DNA from: Tenebrio molitor
Taxonomy: Eukaryota; Arthropoda; Insecta; Coleoptera; Tenebrionidae
Length of the DNA: 64,000 nucleotides
Direction: 5' to 3'
Assembly (NCBI RefSeq): GCF_963966145.1
Contig: NC_091053.1
Span: 16,678,001 to 16,742,000 of the forward strand
Shown here: positions 1 to 10,025 of the stretch, piece after piece
Position numbering within the stretch: the stretch's first letter is position 1
Layout: every line of letters begins with the position of its first letter
Notes under the pieces: model-generated
What the model saw: only the letters and a program-made list of their open reading frames with translations
Database searches by the model: none
What the model was told of the DNA's origin: nothing
Position numbers and translations under genes: made by a program

Positions 1-1163
1 TTTTACATGTCTACGGCGACTCTACCAAATCTATGGATTTACCTCTAACTTTCTGATCTAGAAGAAATTCTATCCAGGAATACATACTATTTATTACCAC
101 GTTCTGTTCCTGACATGACCTTTCAGTACCACTGAACTAAATCTATTTTTATATTTTCTATATTTTTTCTTCTGTTTCTGTCATCTAGGAAATATTCTAT
201 TGACAAAGTTAGTTCTTTTTTTTTAGCAATGAATTTGCTACATTTATTCTCATGTTTCTAATTACCTAACAGTAAATAAATAGTTTTGATGTTTTTTAAT
301 TTATCCCTTTCCACTGGCATGACTTCCATTATTATGCATTTCTTTACCGATTGTTACTTAAATCGTCATTCTTTTATCTTTCTCTGTGAGAATTTATTCT
401 CCTTCACTTGTCCCTTTTCATTCTCAAGTCTCTTTGAACTCTCTCGGAATGTTTAAATATTCGAGAAACGTCTTTGTCGTCAATTTACCAAATAAAAACG
501 CTACGTTACGTAAAAAACGTAATAATAAAAATCCCGCGTGTACACTTCGTTGCACGATACTCGCTTCCCGCGCACGCAAATCGCGAAACCCTAAACGTTC
601 GTCGCCAAATCACGACCCCGTCCATAATGCATCGTTACGGGGGTCGTAAAGGTGGATAATTGGAGCGAGTTCTGTGTTGATTTAGTAATCGGTGTACACC
701 GGTGCTTTTTTAAAGACCCAATTACCATAGTTATGAAGGGAAACGAAACGATTATAGTCCATTAGAAAAGTTTCAGGGATATTAAACGACGATTAAGTCG
801 GCTCCCACTTCCCGAGCACACGCGAACACAAAATTCTTCAGCCGTATTACGATTATGGAAACAATTTCGGGCGAGATTCACATAATTTCGAAAAATAAAC
901 GTGCTGTAATTGTCGACACAAAAGCAAACAAAACCGGAGAAGCCGACAAGTTTGAAGCGGTCTAAACCCCGTTCAGATGGGACGAATTAAATAATCCACA
1001 TCTGCCTTTCGACTATTCACTTATCTTACTCGTAAAGTCTGGTTTGGTTCGTAAAATGAAAATGATACGGTTGTCAATACTCATCGCAGTTCTCATCACT
1101 CGTGATCTTGTTCAATCTCGTGTAAGAATCTCCGTCTCAGATGTTTAGACGAGTCCGCACAAA

Positions 1164-1343
1164 AGTGAGAATGACAATCTCATTCTCACTTCGCGATGAG
1201 AATGACACAATCTCCTCGCAGGGACCGTATTCTCGTTCGTTTTGCGTTCCGGAGCAACAAATGAACTGGTTAATCTGTCTCGACTCCTCCCGTCCCAGTT
1301 GTCTCAATTAGAGAAGTGAGAATGAGCGTCTCACTTCTCATCG
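1164..1343. repeat. Clustered TGAGAATGA inverted repeats
   Basis: AGTGAGAATGA at 1164-1174 faces its exact complement at 1180-1190 across a 5-base spacer. Further copies of TGAGAATGA or its complement follow near 1196-1204 and 1316-1342. The spacing suggests a bound regulatory site or a small decayed repeat. No protein is assigned. Confidence 0.55.
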
Positions 1344-1757
1344 CTTTCTCCACTTGCACAATCCCGTTCGGCGTCGACTTTCGCGCCTTTCACTCGTCAT
1401 ATTTGCCGAATCAATAAGCGACTAGCATTCGAGCGGCCATAACAATATCGCGACCGTGCCGACGTCGGATGACCCAGATTCCGGAACTCTGATGCGAACT
1501 TGATCTTTGCGTTCCAGATACCGGCCGAGATATAAATAACCGAGCCCAACCTGGCTGCACCAATGCATCCAATTACTGCTCAACGGTGCGTATCGCCTTG
1601 CTCTCCTCCCGGAGTTGATGGACGCGTAATGACACGGAGCGCTCCGGGAGGACTCCGGTGCGGTCCGGATTGATCTGTCGACGATGAAGACGCCGTTTTT
1701 CGCTCCTTCCGGCGTGTGCAACGTCGCCATCACAAGAAATGGAGAGGCGTCGCCGAG

Positions 1758-1767
1758 AGATGGCGCC
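1758..1767 (+). promoter_or_regulatory. CTCF-like core motif
   Basis: AGATGGCGCC matches the AG(A/G)(T/G)GGCGC core known for CTCF sites. It lies in the CpG-rich island. A 10-base match can occur by chance, so binding is only inferred. Confidence 0.3.
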
Positions 1768-3480
1768 GCTCGCGTAAAGAGCGCGCGATTCGAACCGAAC
1801 ACACTTCCACAGACAATCCCATTTATCACGACACCATTAAACCTCTCCGAGGAGCTCGAGCGGCCAATCCGATTTTTATTTTACGATCTCCGCGGTCGCG
1901 GTTCAAGTTCACGGCCGCGAGTCGGTGTCAGATCGGGCGAGTGCACTGGCAAATCGCTAATCTACATCTCCCGGCGGTGAATAAACAACGGAGGTCGCTT
2001 TATCTTCGAAGCTCCGGACACGGAATCGACACGATAAGCAATTCGGAAATTTTTGATGGAAACGTTCGGTGTGGGCGTCGTTTGCATGCGATTAAATTAA
2101 TCTTGGTTGTGGACGAGCGATGGTTCGCTGCGGGTGGGTCGGAGCCATGTTGTCTTCGAGCAATGGATGTTGGACGTGCACACCTCTGATGGTCTTCGTG
2201 CTGGGCCGTTCAAACAGCTCCGAAATCTGCGGAGATGCATATCAAGTTTGCAACAGTGAACCTGCCGCGAAAGAACTTCCGAAGTTGTGAAGAAGAGCGT
2301 TCTGCCGCCGCGTTTGCCTGATTCGGCCCCGCCTGTCGCGATTCCTCCCGCGAAACTCCAAAGGCAAAGCTTCGTAGGTCCCAACGGTGTCGCCGCCTTC
2401 CCCACGATCCGCACCGCCGTCTCCGACGTGTTAATGACTCCTAACTGGCGTGTTGACCTTCACGTCTGAATTTCAAACACACGAACGTAAACAAATATTG
2501 TTATTAAGGTTAGTCGAATAACAGCGATCCCGTCCAGTGTAAATTCCGCTTTTCCGGCGAGTTTAACGTACAAAAATAAACTCCTTTCTCCGCATCAAAC
2601 CGGTGCAACGATAACACCTCCAGATTTCCTCCCTCCCCCGAAACCTTGTAAGTATCGATTCGCCGACAAATGTTAATACCCCGCGGAAAACTGTTCTCGT
2701 TCCCTTTCAGGTGGAACCCCGGGGGTTGTAACGTCATTTTTCGATGTAAATTCGTTTCGGTTTCGGAATGTTTAATTATTAGTTGTATTGTTGTACGGGC
2801 GACTAGGAAAATTGAATTTTCCGATTCGGGAAAGGTATGGAGGGATCGCGTGACTGGGGCTTCAGATTACGGCAACTCGAGCCGACAAGCTTGGGGATTT
2901 TATTGCTCGATATTCGAGTTTGTTGGATGGTTAATTGCGCGAGCATCGAAAAATCATTGTCGTGGCGGATTTTCGACGTTCGCGAAAAACCTGTTCTACG
3001 TCAAAAGCGAAACGTTGGCTGTTACGGGAATTGAAAAAGATTTGCTAATTGATTCATCACGAGACGAGGTGAAACTGCTGAAAGCCGCTAATTTGTCGAT
3101 AATCAAATTGAAAACTTTCGAATGTTCTCGACAATCTACATTACCGATCTGTCGGTAAAACAGTTTTCGTTCGGTAATTAATTGAGGGAAAGCGACTTCG
3201 CCTGCTTGCGTTCGTAGGAAGGTTCGCGTTTAACCCTAAATAATGGAACTTTACTGTCAAATTGCTTTAATTTTTCTCGTCCCCTAGTCGAGTCTAGCGC
3301 ACCCCACGCTCCTCTGCCTGTTCAAGGCAACAAACCTCCCCTCGTCAAAATACGAAACAAAGTGGAAACAGGGGAGAAAAGAATTGTCAAGAGAAGAACG
3401 TAAAAAGCAATGAATCTATCTTCAATTACTTTCGTCGAATTTTATTCTTGTCATCTGATTAATTTTTAACGGAACATTCA

Positions 3481-3943
3481 ACAAGGAGTGAGTGTTGCAA
3501 GACTCAATACCAAGTGACTATAAACGTTTGGACTTTTGTTTCGTTACGTTGGCAGCATACTTTCAATTTTATATTGGCATAATCGATTTTCAAATTCAAA
3601 TACGTATGTCAAACCAAATGTCAAATACAACAAGGTTGTCATTATCACCTTTTATTTTTGATAGTTGCAGCACAACACCACAGATAATAATTTGCAAAAG
3701 CTGCAGCACACATTGAAGTGACATTTGCAAACGTGGTACCTGAAAGTTAATTGTCGATTATTCACAATTACCACTAACCTACAAAATAAATCGAGACTTG
3801 ACATCTCGACAATGACGCGGCCTACCAATTGCTCAGTGATACCAACCCACTAAATCTGATTCAATCATTTATAGTCACTTAGCACTAGAACATATGTTAT
3901 GCAGGGCCTGAAAACTGCTTATGGAACGTGGGTAGCCTATCCA
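3481..3943. other. AT-rich spacer upstream of the transposase gene
   Basis: No coding frame or recognisable element is seen. AACGTGGG at 3924-3931 is an inverted partner of CCCACGTT at 3956-3963, which belongs to the direct repeat flanking the transposase gene. Such short repeated motifs are what subterminal transposase-binding sites of a P-like element could look like, but terminal inverted repeats were not found. Confidence 0.4.
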
Positions 3944-3979
3944 AATTAGTTAGGGCCCACGTTTACTAGATGGCGCCAA
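3944..3979 (+). repeat. Upstream copy of a direct repeat with CTCF-like core
   Basis: AATTAGT, then GCCCACGTTT, then TAG and TGGCGC recur in the same order and orientation at 8341-8374, just beyond the end of the transposase gene. About 28 of 32 aligned positions agree. The right half, CTAGATGGCGCC, fits the CTCF consensus core. It could be an insulator-type site, or a subterminal part of the transposon; the same-strand orientation argues against a plain terminal inverted repeat. Confidence 0.6.
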
Positions 3980-4059
3980 TCGAAAATGGTCTGGTCAAAT
4001 GCGTTTTGCAATCTACTTTATCGACTTGACGATTCATCAAATTTTGAAATTTGAAAACG

Positions 4060-4161
4060 TCAGTGTTTTACATATTAGTATTTTCCGCGTGCCGCATATC
4101 GTTTCCGCAGTTATCCGGTTGTTGTGTGTGTTTTCACTCTCTACTTGTGTGTGGTAAGCTG
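4060..4161 (+). promoter_or_regulatory. Probable transcription start and non-coding first exon of the transposase gene
   Basis: TCAGTG at 4060-4065 resembles the arthropod initiator. About 100 bases later CTG is followed by GTAAGT at 4162, a strong 5' splice site. The matching 3' site TTTTCAG ends at 4239, two bases before the start codon at 4242. This gives a 78-base intron in the 5' untranslated region. No TATA box is seen about 30 bases upstream of the initiator. Confidence 0.45.
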
Positions 4162-4241
4162 GTAAGTAAACACTATATCCTCAATTAAATGTTTATTTCT
4201 AATACGCATGTAGACACTAAACATTGAAGTAATTTTCAGAA

Positions 4242-7200
4242 ATGGGCAAGAGAAAATGTATTGTTTTGGGTTGCGAACAGAAGGAAAACTTACACCGATT
4301 TCCAAAGGACAGAGAACGGCAAATTAAGTGGGTGGCTGCTATAAACGACGAAAGCCTGTTGGTTTTATCAGCAGCCCAAATTAATGAAAAAAGTATCTGC
4401 TCCCAACATTTTGAAGCAAAATATCTGTTGGGGAAAAGAATTTGCCTTACCGGCGTACCAACAATTAATTTGCCAGGTAAGAATATTGAGAATATAAGGT
4501 CAAGTTCGACGTGCTAATTTTGATTTCTTTAGATCTGGTTTCCGTTGAGAGTACTGTACAGGGTGATTCAAGTTTTACCGCCCGCACGATTAACCCTATT
4601 AAAAAATTAGTAAAAATTACATTCCCTTCATATAAGGCTTCAAACGTGTGTAATCAATTTTCCTGTATCACTTCATTCAGAGCCATAAAATTAAAAAGCA
4701 GATTTTGAGCAAAAAATAATAATTATAAAAACTCATAGTTAAATTTTGCACTTTAATATCAAATTCCATTTATTTTAAAAACCGGTAACACTTTCATGAT
4801 TTCAATGACAGCAAATTTTTCCTAAATGTTTGAAAGGACTCTCAGTGAAAAATGATGTAAATTAATGTAGCGGTTATTGAATTAAAACGAAATATTTACT
4901 CGTTCCATTAAAAAAATTGAAAATTTTACAGAATGTTCTCTAGCGATACACAATCATTTTTGAGAATTTTAAATCGATTAGAAGTGGGTGTTTTCGCTCG
5001 GACGGTAAAACTTGACTCACCCTGTACCTACATACGTCTAGGTATGGATCCAACTGTTGGGGCCAGTTTATAGAAAGATAATTAAATATTTAATTCAAAT
5101 TAAATTTTAAGGCGCGATTAACCCATGACTCCGAAACTTCCATTGGTTTAATCTAACCTCGTGTTCAGTTAATCACGTATTTAATTAGGATTAACTCAAT
5201 TTCACTTTTGTAAACTGGCCCATGGTATTGATTATTTTCCAGCAACATCGAAAAAACGATTGCGTTCTCCAGATGGGCTTGATGAAGGGGAAAACAGGAA
5301 AAAATCCCTTCGCAGTAAGTTATAGGTCACCAAAAACTGAAATTATTGTTTACTGATTTTTTGTTTTTTGTTTTTTAGCGGAACATCAAATATGCTACGA
5401 TGATGATGGTGTAGGTGTAACTCCACTTCCTCCCTGTGATGTTACAATTACACCAAGAGTGCAACGCACAAATAAAAAACGTAAGGAATTACTTAATTTA
5501 TTAGTCATTAGTAGGTAAAAAAAGTAAACCTCAAGCTAAAAAATTAAATGTTTCTTCCTTATGTATATAGGTACTTATAAGCTTATTATGTCTTATTTAT
5601 AAATGTGATTTATTGCAGGACCTATTCTGACCTTAGCAGGAGTGAGAAGGCAAGGTCAGCTTACTCCTAAAGAGAAAATTCTTTACAAAGAAGTGATAAG
5701 AATGCGAAAGCGGCTGTCTGTAAAGAAAAGGTTAAAGTATGCCAAAAATTCTATTATGACCGGGCACTGGGAAGGAGTAGATAAGTTAGATCCTGTAACT
5801 GTTAATTTTTTTAAATCACAATTACGGAATTTAGATAAAAACAAATATAAACGAACATTTTCTTTAGACGACAAAATTTTAGCTTTAGCAATTTTCAAAA
5901 AAAGTCCCAAGACATACAGATTCTTGTCTAACTTGTTTACTCTTCCCAGTGCTGAAACTATCAGGAAAGTAGTCAGGCACATTCCTATTAAAGCGGGCAT
6001 TTGCAAATTCTTGCTCAATATTATAAAAATTAAAGTAAACAAAATGAAAAATAGAAGAGAAAAATGTTGCATTTTATTGTTTGATGAGATGGCAATAAAA
6101 CCAAATTTACAGTTTAACAAATATGAAGATATTGTTGAAGGATTTGCAGATGACGGCATTAATAGGAACTGCAAAGTGGCCGATCATGTGGCAGTATGGA
6201 TGCTTAAAAGTGTAACCACGTCACCATCATGGAAACAACCAATTGCTTACACATTTTCCAAAGGCCCAGAATCATGGCCAAGTATTATGAACATGTATAA
6301 AAATTTAGTGAGAGAATGTGAAGCAATTGGTCTCCATATTGTGGCATCTGTGTGTGATCAAGGAGTCACAAATTCGAAGGCCATCAAGCAGTTAATTTTA
6401 GAAACAAAAGAAGTGGCTTTAAGAAAAGGTGAAGTGGAACGTTATGATGTTATAAAGATTGGGAAATCCATCGTTATTCCATTATTCGATCCACCTCACC
6501 TTTTAAAATGCATTCGAAATAACTTACTAACAAAAAATCTAAAATTTGTGCTTGATGGTCAAGAACGAGTGGCAAAATGGTCGCACATAGAGGATGCATA
6601 TTTTATAGACAGAAGTAGTGGAAACCTGCGAGCTATGCCTAAACTCACAGATCTCCACGTGGTTCCAAACAAAATCAAAAAAATGAGTGTGGCCAAGGCT
6701 TCACAGGTTTTTAGTACTTCTGTGGCATCCATAATGTCACTGATGAGTCGCAGTGGTTCTATCAGTGTTTGTGGTCGAAGACAAATGTCTCGAGAGGGCG
6801 AAGACACTGCAGTATTATTGCAGTTCTTTGACAAATTGTTTGACAGTGTCAATGGGGGCATTGGAGGGAAAATAAAGAAATTATTAAGGCAGAGGACTAC
6901 AACCCAAGGTTGTAGTCCTCAGGAACGTTATTGGGATCGGGCTTTGACCGTAATACGAAGCATGTCTTTTATTAAAGTCAAAGCCGCAGATCGATCTCAT
7001 CCTGAGGTACTACAAAATTGGCAGCTGACTTTGAACGGATTTAAACTCCTGCGATTGCATTTGACTAAATTTGGTTTTTCAAAATTTTCCGCACGAGTTT
7101 TTAATCAGGATGCATTAGAAAATTTTTTTGGACAGGTTCGTCAGCATGGGGTTCGAAACATCAACCCAACGGTTGCTGCTTTTGGGCCCTATTATAAAAG

Positions 7201-7894
7201 TCTTCTAATTAATAATTTCAATAGGTTCCACTCCAAATATGCCAACTGTGAGGCCGATGAGTCCACAGGCCTCCTTGTCACTTTGAAACAATTTGTTTCC
7301 CAAGTGCCTTCACCACAAGGGAATCCTCTCGAAATTAACTTGTCTGATGTACCACAGCACTTGATAGATTCACGACATGATAGTTTCAGGCCCTTACAGA
7401 ATTATGTAATGAATTACTTTGCAGGATATATCGCAAAATTTGTCATGAAAGAGACAAGATCTTGCGATATATGTGCAAGTAATATATTACACACAGGTAC
7501 TCCTGATCAGCAACATGCTATAATAGTATCCAAAGATATTGGCAACAAACTGAATTATTGCAATGTTAATTTTGTGACAGAAATTGCACGATTTACAAAT
7601 TATATTGAATATATCATTCCGCAATACTCAGCTCGTTGTAATATTTCGGATATATTATATCATTGTGCTGATCAGATAGGCTTTTTCCTTTTCTTTGTAG
7701 ACTGTCCACATAAAGCAAATATACAAAAAAAAATTAAAACCTTGCTAATTAAATTCTTACTTTTTCATTATTTTAAAAATTGCACTCAAATAATGAATGG
7801 GGTCGTTGCAGCGCCAGAGCATCCTGATGCTATCCAGATTTTAGCTTTGGATGTATTTAGAAAAAATCGGAAGTACCCGCAACGGCCTCATTAA
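4242..7894 (+). CDS. P-element/THAP9-like transposase, 4 coding exons, intact
   Basis: Exons 4242-4476, 5243-5314, 5379-5480 and 5619-7894 have GT/AG borders and join in phase to encode 894 residues, close to the length of vertebrate THAP9. Residues 1-78 are a THAP zinc finger: C6-x4-C11, HRFP at 18-21, W30, C53-x2-H56 and the closing P73. A basic patch (KKRLR) follows, then a likely coiled coil near 154-185. The RNase H-like core shows FDEM with Asp292, CDQG with Asp383 and ALENFFG with Glu637, the probable DDE triad. FDPPHLLKC at 426 opens the GTP-binding-type insertion, and NYFAGYIAKF at 735 with C752-x2-C755 marks the C-terminal block. The family cuts and pastes DNA in the nucleus using a THAP finger to bind element ends. 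No stop or frameshift was found, so it is either a recent transposon or a domesticated gene. Confidence 0.93.
4559..5024. mobile_element. Tc1/mariner-type MITE in a transposase-gene intron
   Basis: The left end CAGGGTGATTCAAGTTTTAC and the right end, its near complement at 4999-5024, form terminal inverted repeats of about 26 bases. TA flanks both sides (4557-4558 and 5025-5026). The inside is AT-rich without a long frame, so the element is non-autonomous. It lies within the first coding intron and leaves the exons untouched. Confidence 0.88.
5060..5221. mobile_element. Short foldback element with GGGCCAGTTTA ends
   Basis: GGGCCAGTTTA at 5060-5070 is matched by its exact complement TAAACTGGCCC at 5211-5221. 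The 162-base unit is AT-rich with several TTAATTA tracts and no coding capacity. A target duplication is not clear. Confidence 0.65.
6892..6920. repeat. Perfect 13-bp inverted repeat inside the transposase coding exon
   Basis: GAGGACTACAACC at 6892-6904 is followed after three bases by its exact complement at 6908-6920. It sits in the long exon, within the region after the FDPPHLLKC motif. The RNA could form a tight 13-bp hairpin. Confidence 0.85.
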
Positions 7895-8313
7895 TTGTAA
7901 TTAACGTAGTGTTTGTATAGTTTTTGTCTAAATTTTTATTTTGTATAATAACAGTTTTTGTAAAGAATTTCATTAATGTCATCGGAAACCGACTTACTAC
8001 GGAATCAGGCGATTCAAAATCAAAGAAACTCCTTTTCGAGAGGATTTCCCTTTCTATTCAACGTGAAAACGCTGCAAGCAGTCGGGGCACTTTTCCAGAC
8101 TCCGCATTATTATCGGAAATTTTTGTATTGTAAAAAAAAAAAATTCTTATGTATAGATACATATGTACATACTTATGTTGATTAATTTATATGTTTTTGT
8201 AAATATTTTTATTTTATGTATATATTTAGTACATTATGTAAAATATAGTGTATTTGATTGGTATTTTTTTTATTTATTTATAAACCATAAAAATTCAAAT
8301 AAGCCTGCGACAA

Positions 8314-8319
8314 AATAAA
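8314..8319 (+). terminator. Polyadenylation signal of the transposase gene
   Basis: AATAAA lies 420 bases after the stop codon in an AT-rich trailer and just before the downstream direct repeat. It is the first canonical signal found after the stop. Confidence 0.5.
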
Positions 8320-8340
8320 ACATTTCAAATTTCCCGCGCG

Positions 8341-8374
8341 AATTAGTTTGCCCACGTTTGGTAGGTGGCGCTAA
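8341..8374 (+). repeat. Downstream copy of the direct repeat with CTCF-like core
   Basis: This copy has AATTAGT, GCCCACGTTT and GGTAGGTGGCGCTAA. It matches the copy at 3944-3979 in the same orientation and lies immediately after the probable polyadenylation site. Its core, TAGGTGGCGCTA, fits the CTCF consensus better than the upstream copy does. Confidence 0.6.
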
Positions 8375-9941
8375 CATTGCCCTTTTTTAAAACACGGCAG
8401 ATTGCGTTCTATAGAGAGTTGTTCTGTGATGTTATGGTTGTTCTGTGAAGAACAAATCATTCTTGCCAAAATCTAAAATACTCCAAAAAGTACTCTCCAG
8501 GGAGGAAGTGTTACAATAAAATTGATACAATGACGTCACAACTCCTGCGCGCGGAATACTGACAGTGGCGTAACAATGGAGCACACGATATCGTAATGTC
8601 ATAAACGATATAAAATAAAAACGAAATAATAATAAGTACGAGTAGATTACAAGTTCTCAAAAAGCTTAATAGATTTTTACTTTGCTATTCTGATAAAACA
8701 CGAAGTGTCACGACGCTACTGATGCTTTCTGATCTGTCACGTACCAAAACATATTTCTGCTGTTACTGTACCATTCTTATTTTTTAAGATTACTCTGTTT
8801 ACACTGTCACACATTTATCTGTCAACTTTTGTACGAATGTTCGAGGAATCCAAAAGAATCGAGATATAAATAAAAACCTCGCAAAAATCAGAAATTCCTG
8901 AGACCTGTCTAGCTGGAAATTCAAGATGGAGTGCTTCAAGGCTTGATACTAAGAAGCCTGTTGTTTTGATAAGAACAAATGATTTATCCTAGAATTGAAA
9001 GACGCCATCTGGTTTAAAAATATTCTGAAAGATCGGGACAATCTGTAATCCAGTCAGCCTTGGAGATGAAACCGCGTTTCTTCTCGGATTGATATTGTGG
9101 TATCTAAAGTTACGTCATTTGAGATCTTTGATACAATTAATTCTAGTCGCTAAAAATGTGAAGTAGTCAATGTATTAAACATAGGTCAACGTAGACACTA
9201 CATTAAATATGCCGGCGGATTTTTGAAAGGCATTTCGTTGTAACTTGAACCACAGCCGCACACGTGTTTCCTCGAAACGTCAACAAACAATTCCCTAACC
9301 TTACGTTCTAGCATTCCTATCTTGTGGATGTCGTTTGTGCCATAACCATTGCTACAATTTTTTTCGACATTTCCAAGGGTGATTCAGCAATATATTTTCT
9401 TGATCATACAATATTTACATGCACGATTTTTTTAAGTGAGAATATGTAGTAAATATTTGATACAGGCAAATCGGTATAGATAAAGATAAAAGTTGGAATA
9501 AATCGGCACTCCTTGGCAAAACATTGACCTTCACCTCTGCCACGAATCGCCGTTAATTTTGACAGACATAAAAAGTATCACTAAACAACTTAATTTCCCC
9601 CCTTTCAGTTTGGATCCACTTCCCAAAGCCGAGCATAAATACGAACCCGGAACAGTAGTTTCCACGTTTCTTCGCAAATCTGTTTTCCCTTCTGAACTGT
9701 CACCAGATCCCATAAACAACAAAATGAAAAACGATCATACATTAACCACGAGACCATAATGCGAAGGTACAGGTCGATAATGGCATCCGTTGAAAACAGG
9801 TCGGTCGGAATGTGCGACGGTTTCGGTTTCACGGAATCGCACATGTTGAATTTACGATTGCTGTTTGAACACGTCCGGGTTTGTATCGATCTCGACTCAA
9901 ATTAATTGCGAACATGTGCATCTCTGTTGGGCGCAACTCAC
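8375..9941. other. AT-rich unique spacer
   Basis: No supported gene. A short plus-strand frame at 9559-9759 follows a pyrimidine tract ending in TTTCAG at 9607, but no domain is seen and overlapping minus frames are equally long. Confidence 0.4.
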
Positions 9942-10025
9942 CTTACACGAGAAAAATCTGTGGGTTAGCCTGCTGTGACGAGCAGCCAGCACAGGGCCGG
10001 CATTTTTGAGAAGCTCGAAGTCATC
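9942..10025 (-). CDS. Candidate 84-bp internal exon of an unknown host gene
   Basis: On the minus strand a pyrimidine-rich acceptor (CTTGTTGTTCCAG) ends at 10026 and a strong donor, AAG followed by GTGAGT, starts at 9941. Between them lie exactly 28 open codons in one frame, beginning Asp-Asp-Phe-Glu-Leu-Leu and ending Phe-Phe-Ser-Cys-Lys. Most third positions are G or C. A symmetric 84-base exon with two good splice sites in a unique GC-richer island is a reasonable coding exon, perhaps an alternative one. I do not recognise the protein and found no clear partner exon. Confidence 0.4.

Larger units (their letters stand above)
1..3480. other. GC-variable unique region, no supported gene
   Basis: The first 400 bases are T-rich. 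From about 500 to 3200 the sequence is CpG-rich with long overlapping open frames on both strands, up to 157 codons at 1716-2189 plus and 135 codons at 1422-1829 minus. These frames contradict one another, show no recognised domain and lack convincing splice borders. I see them as chance frames in a CpG-rich island, possibly the promoter or first intron of a gene outside the window. A cluster of TGAGAATGA motifs and one CTCF-like core lie inside and are listed separately. Confidence 0.5.
4477..5242 (+). other. First coding intron of the transposase gene, carrying two MITEs
   Basis: The donor GTAAGAA at 4477 and the acceptor TTTTCCAG ending at 5242 bound a 766-base intron. The other two coding introns are short (5315-5378, 64 bases; 5481-5618, 138 bases). 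The excess length comes from two inserted inverted-repeat elements at 4559-5024 and 5060-5221. Confidence 0.8.

Noticed and set aside
1422..2189. Long open frames on both strands (157 and 135 codons)
   Set aside because: They overlap in opposite directions within CpG-rich DNA, contradict each other and show no domain or splice structure.
4511..4708. Plus-strand frame after the THAP exon
   Set aside because: It lies in the intron and runs into a MITE; the splice sites at 4477 and 5242 account for the gene.
5683..6861. Minus-strand frames of 163 and 100 codons inside the transposase gene
   Set aside because: They are complements of a well-supported coding exon and have no features of their own.
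3901..8400. Terminal inverted repeats and an 8-bp target duplication for the P-like element
   Set aside because: Searched by eye on both sides of the gene; only a direct repeat was found, so element borders are not claimed.
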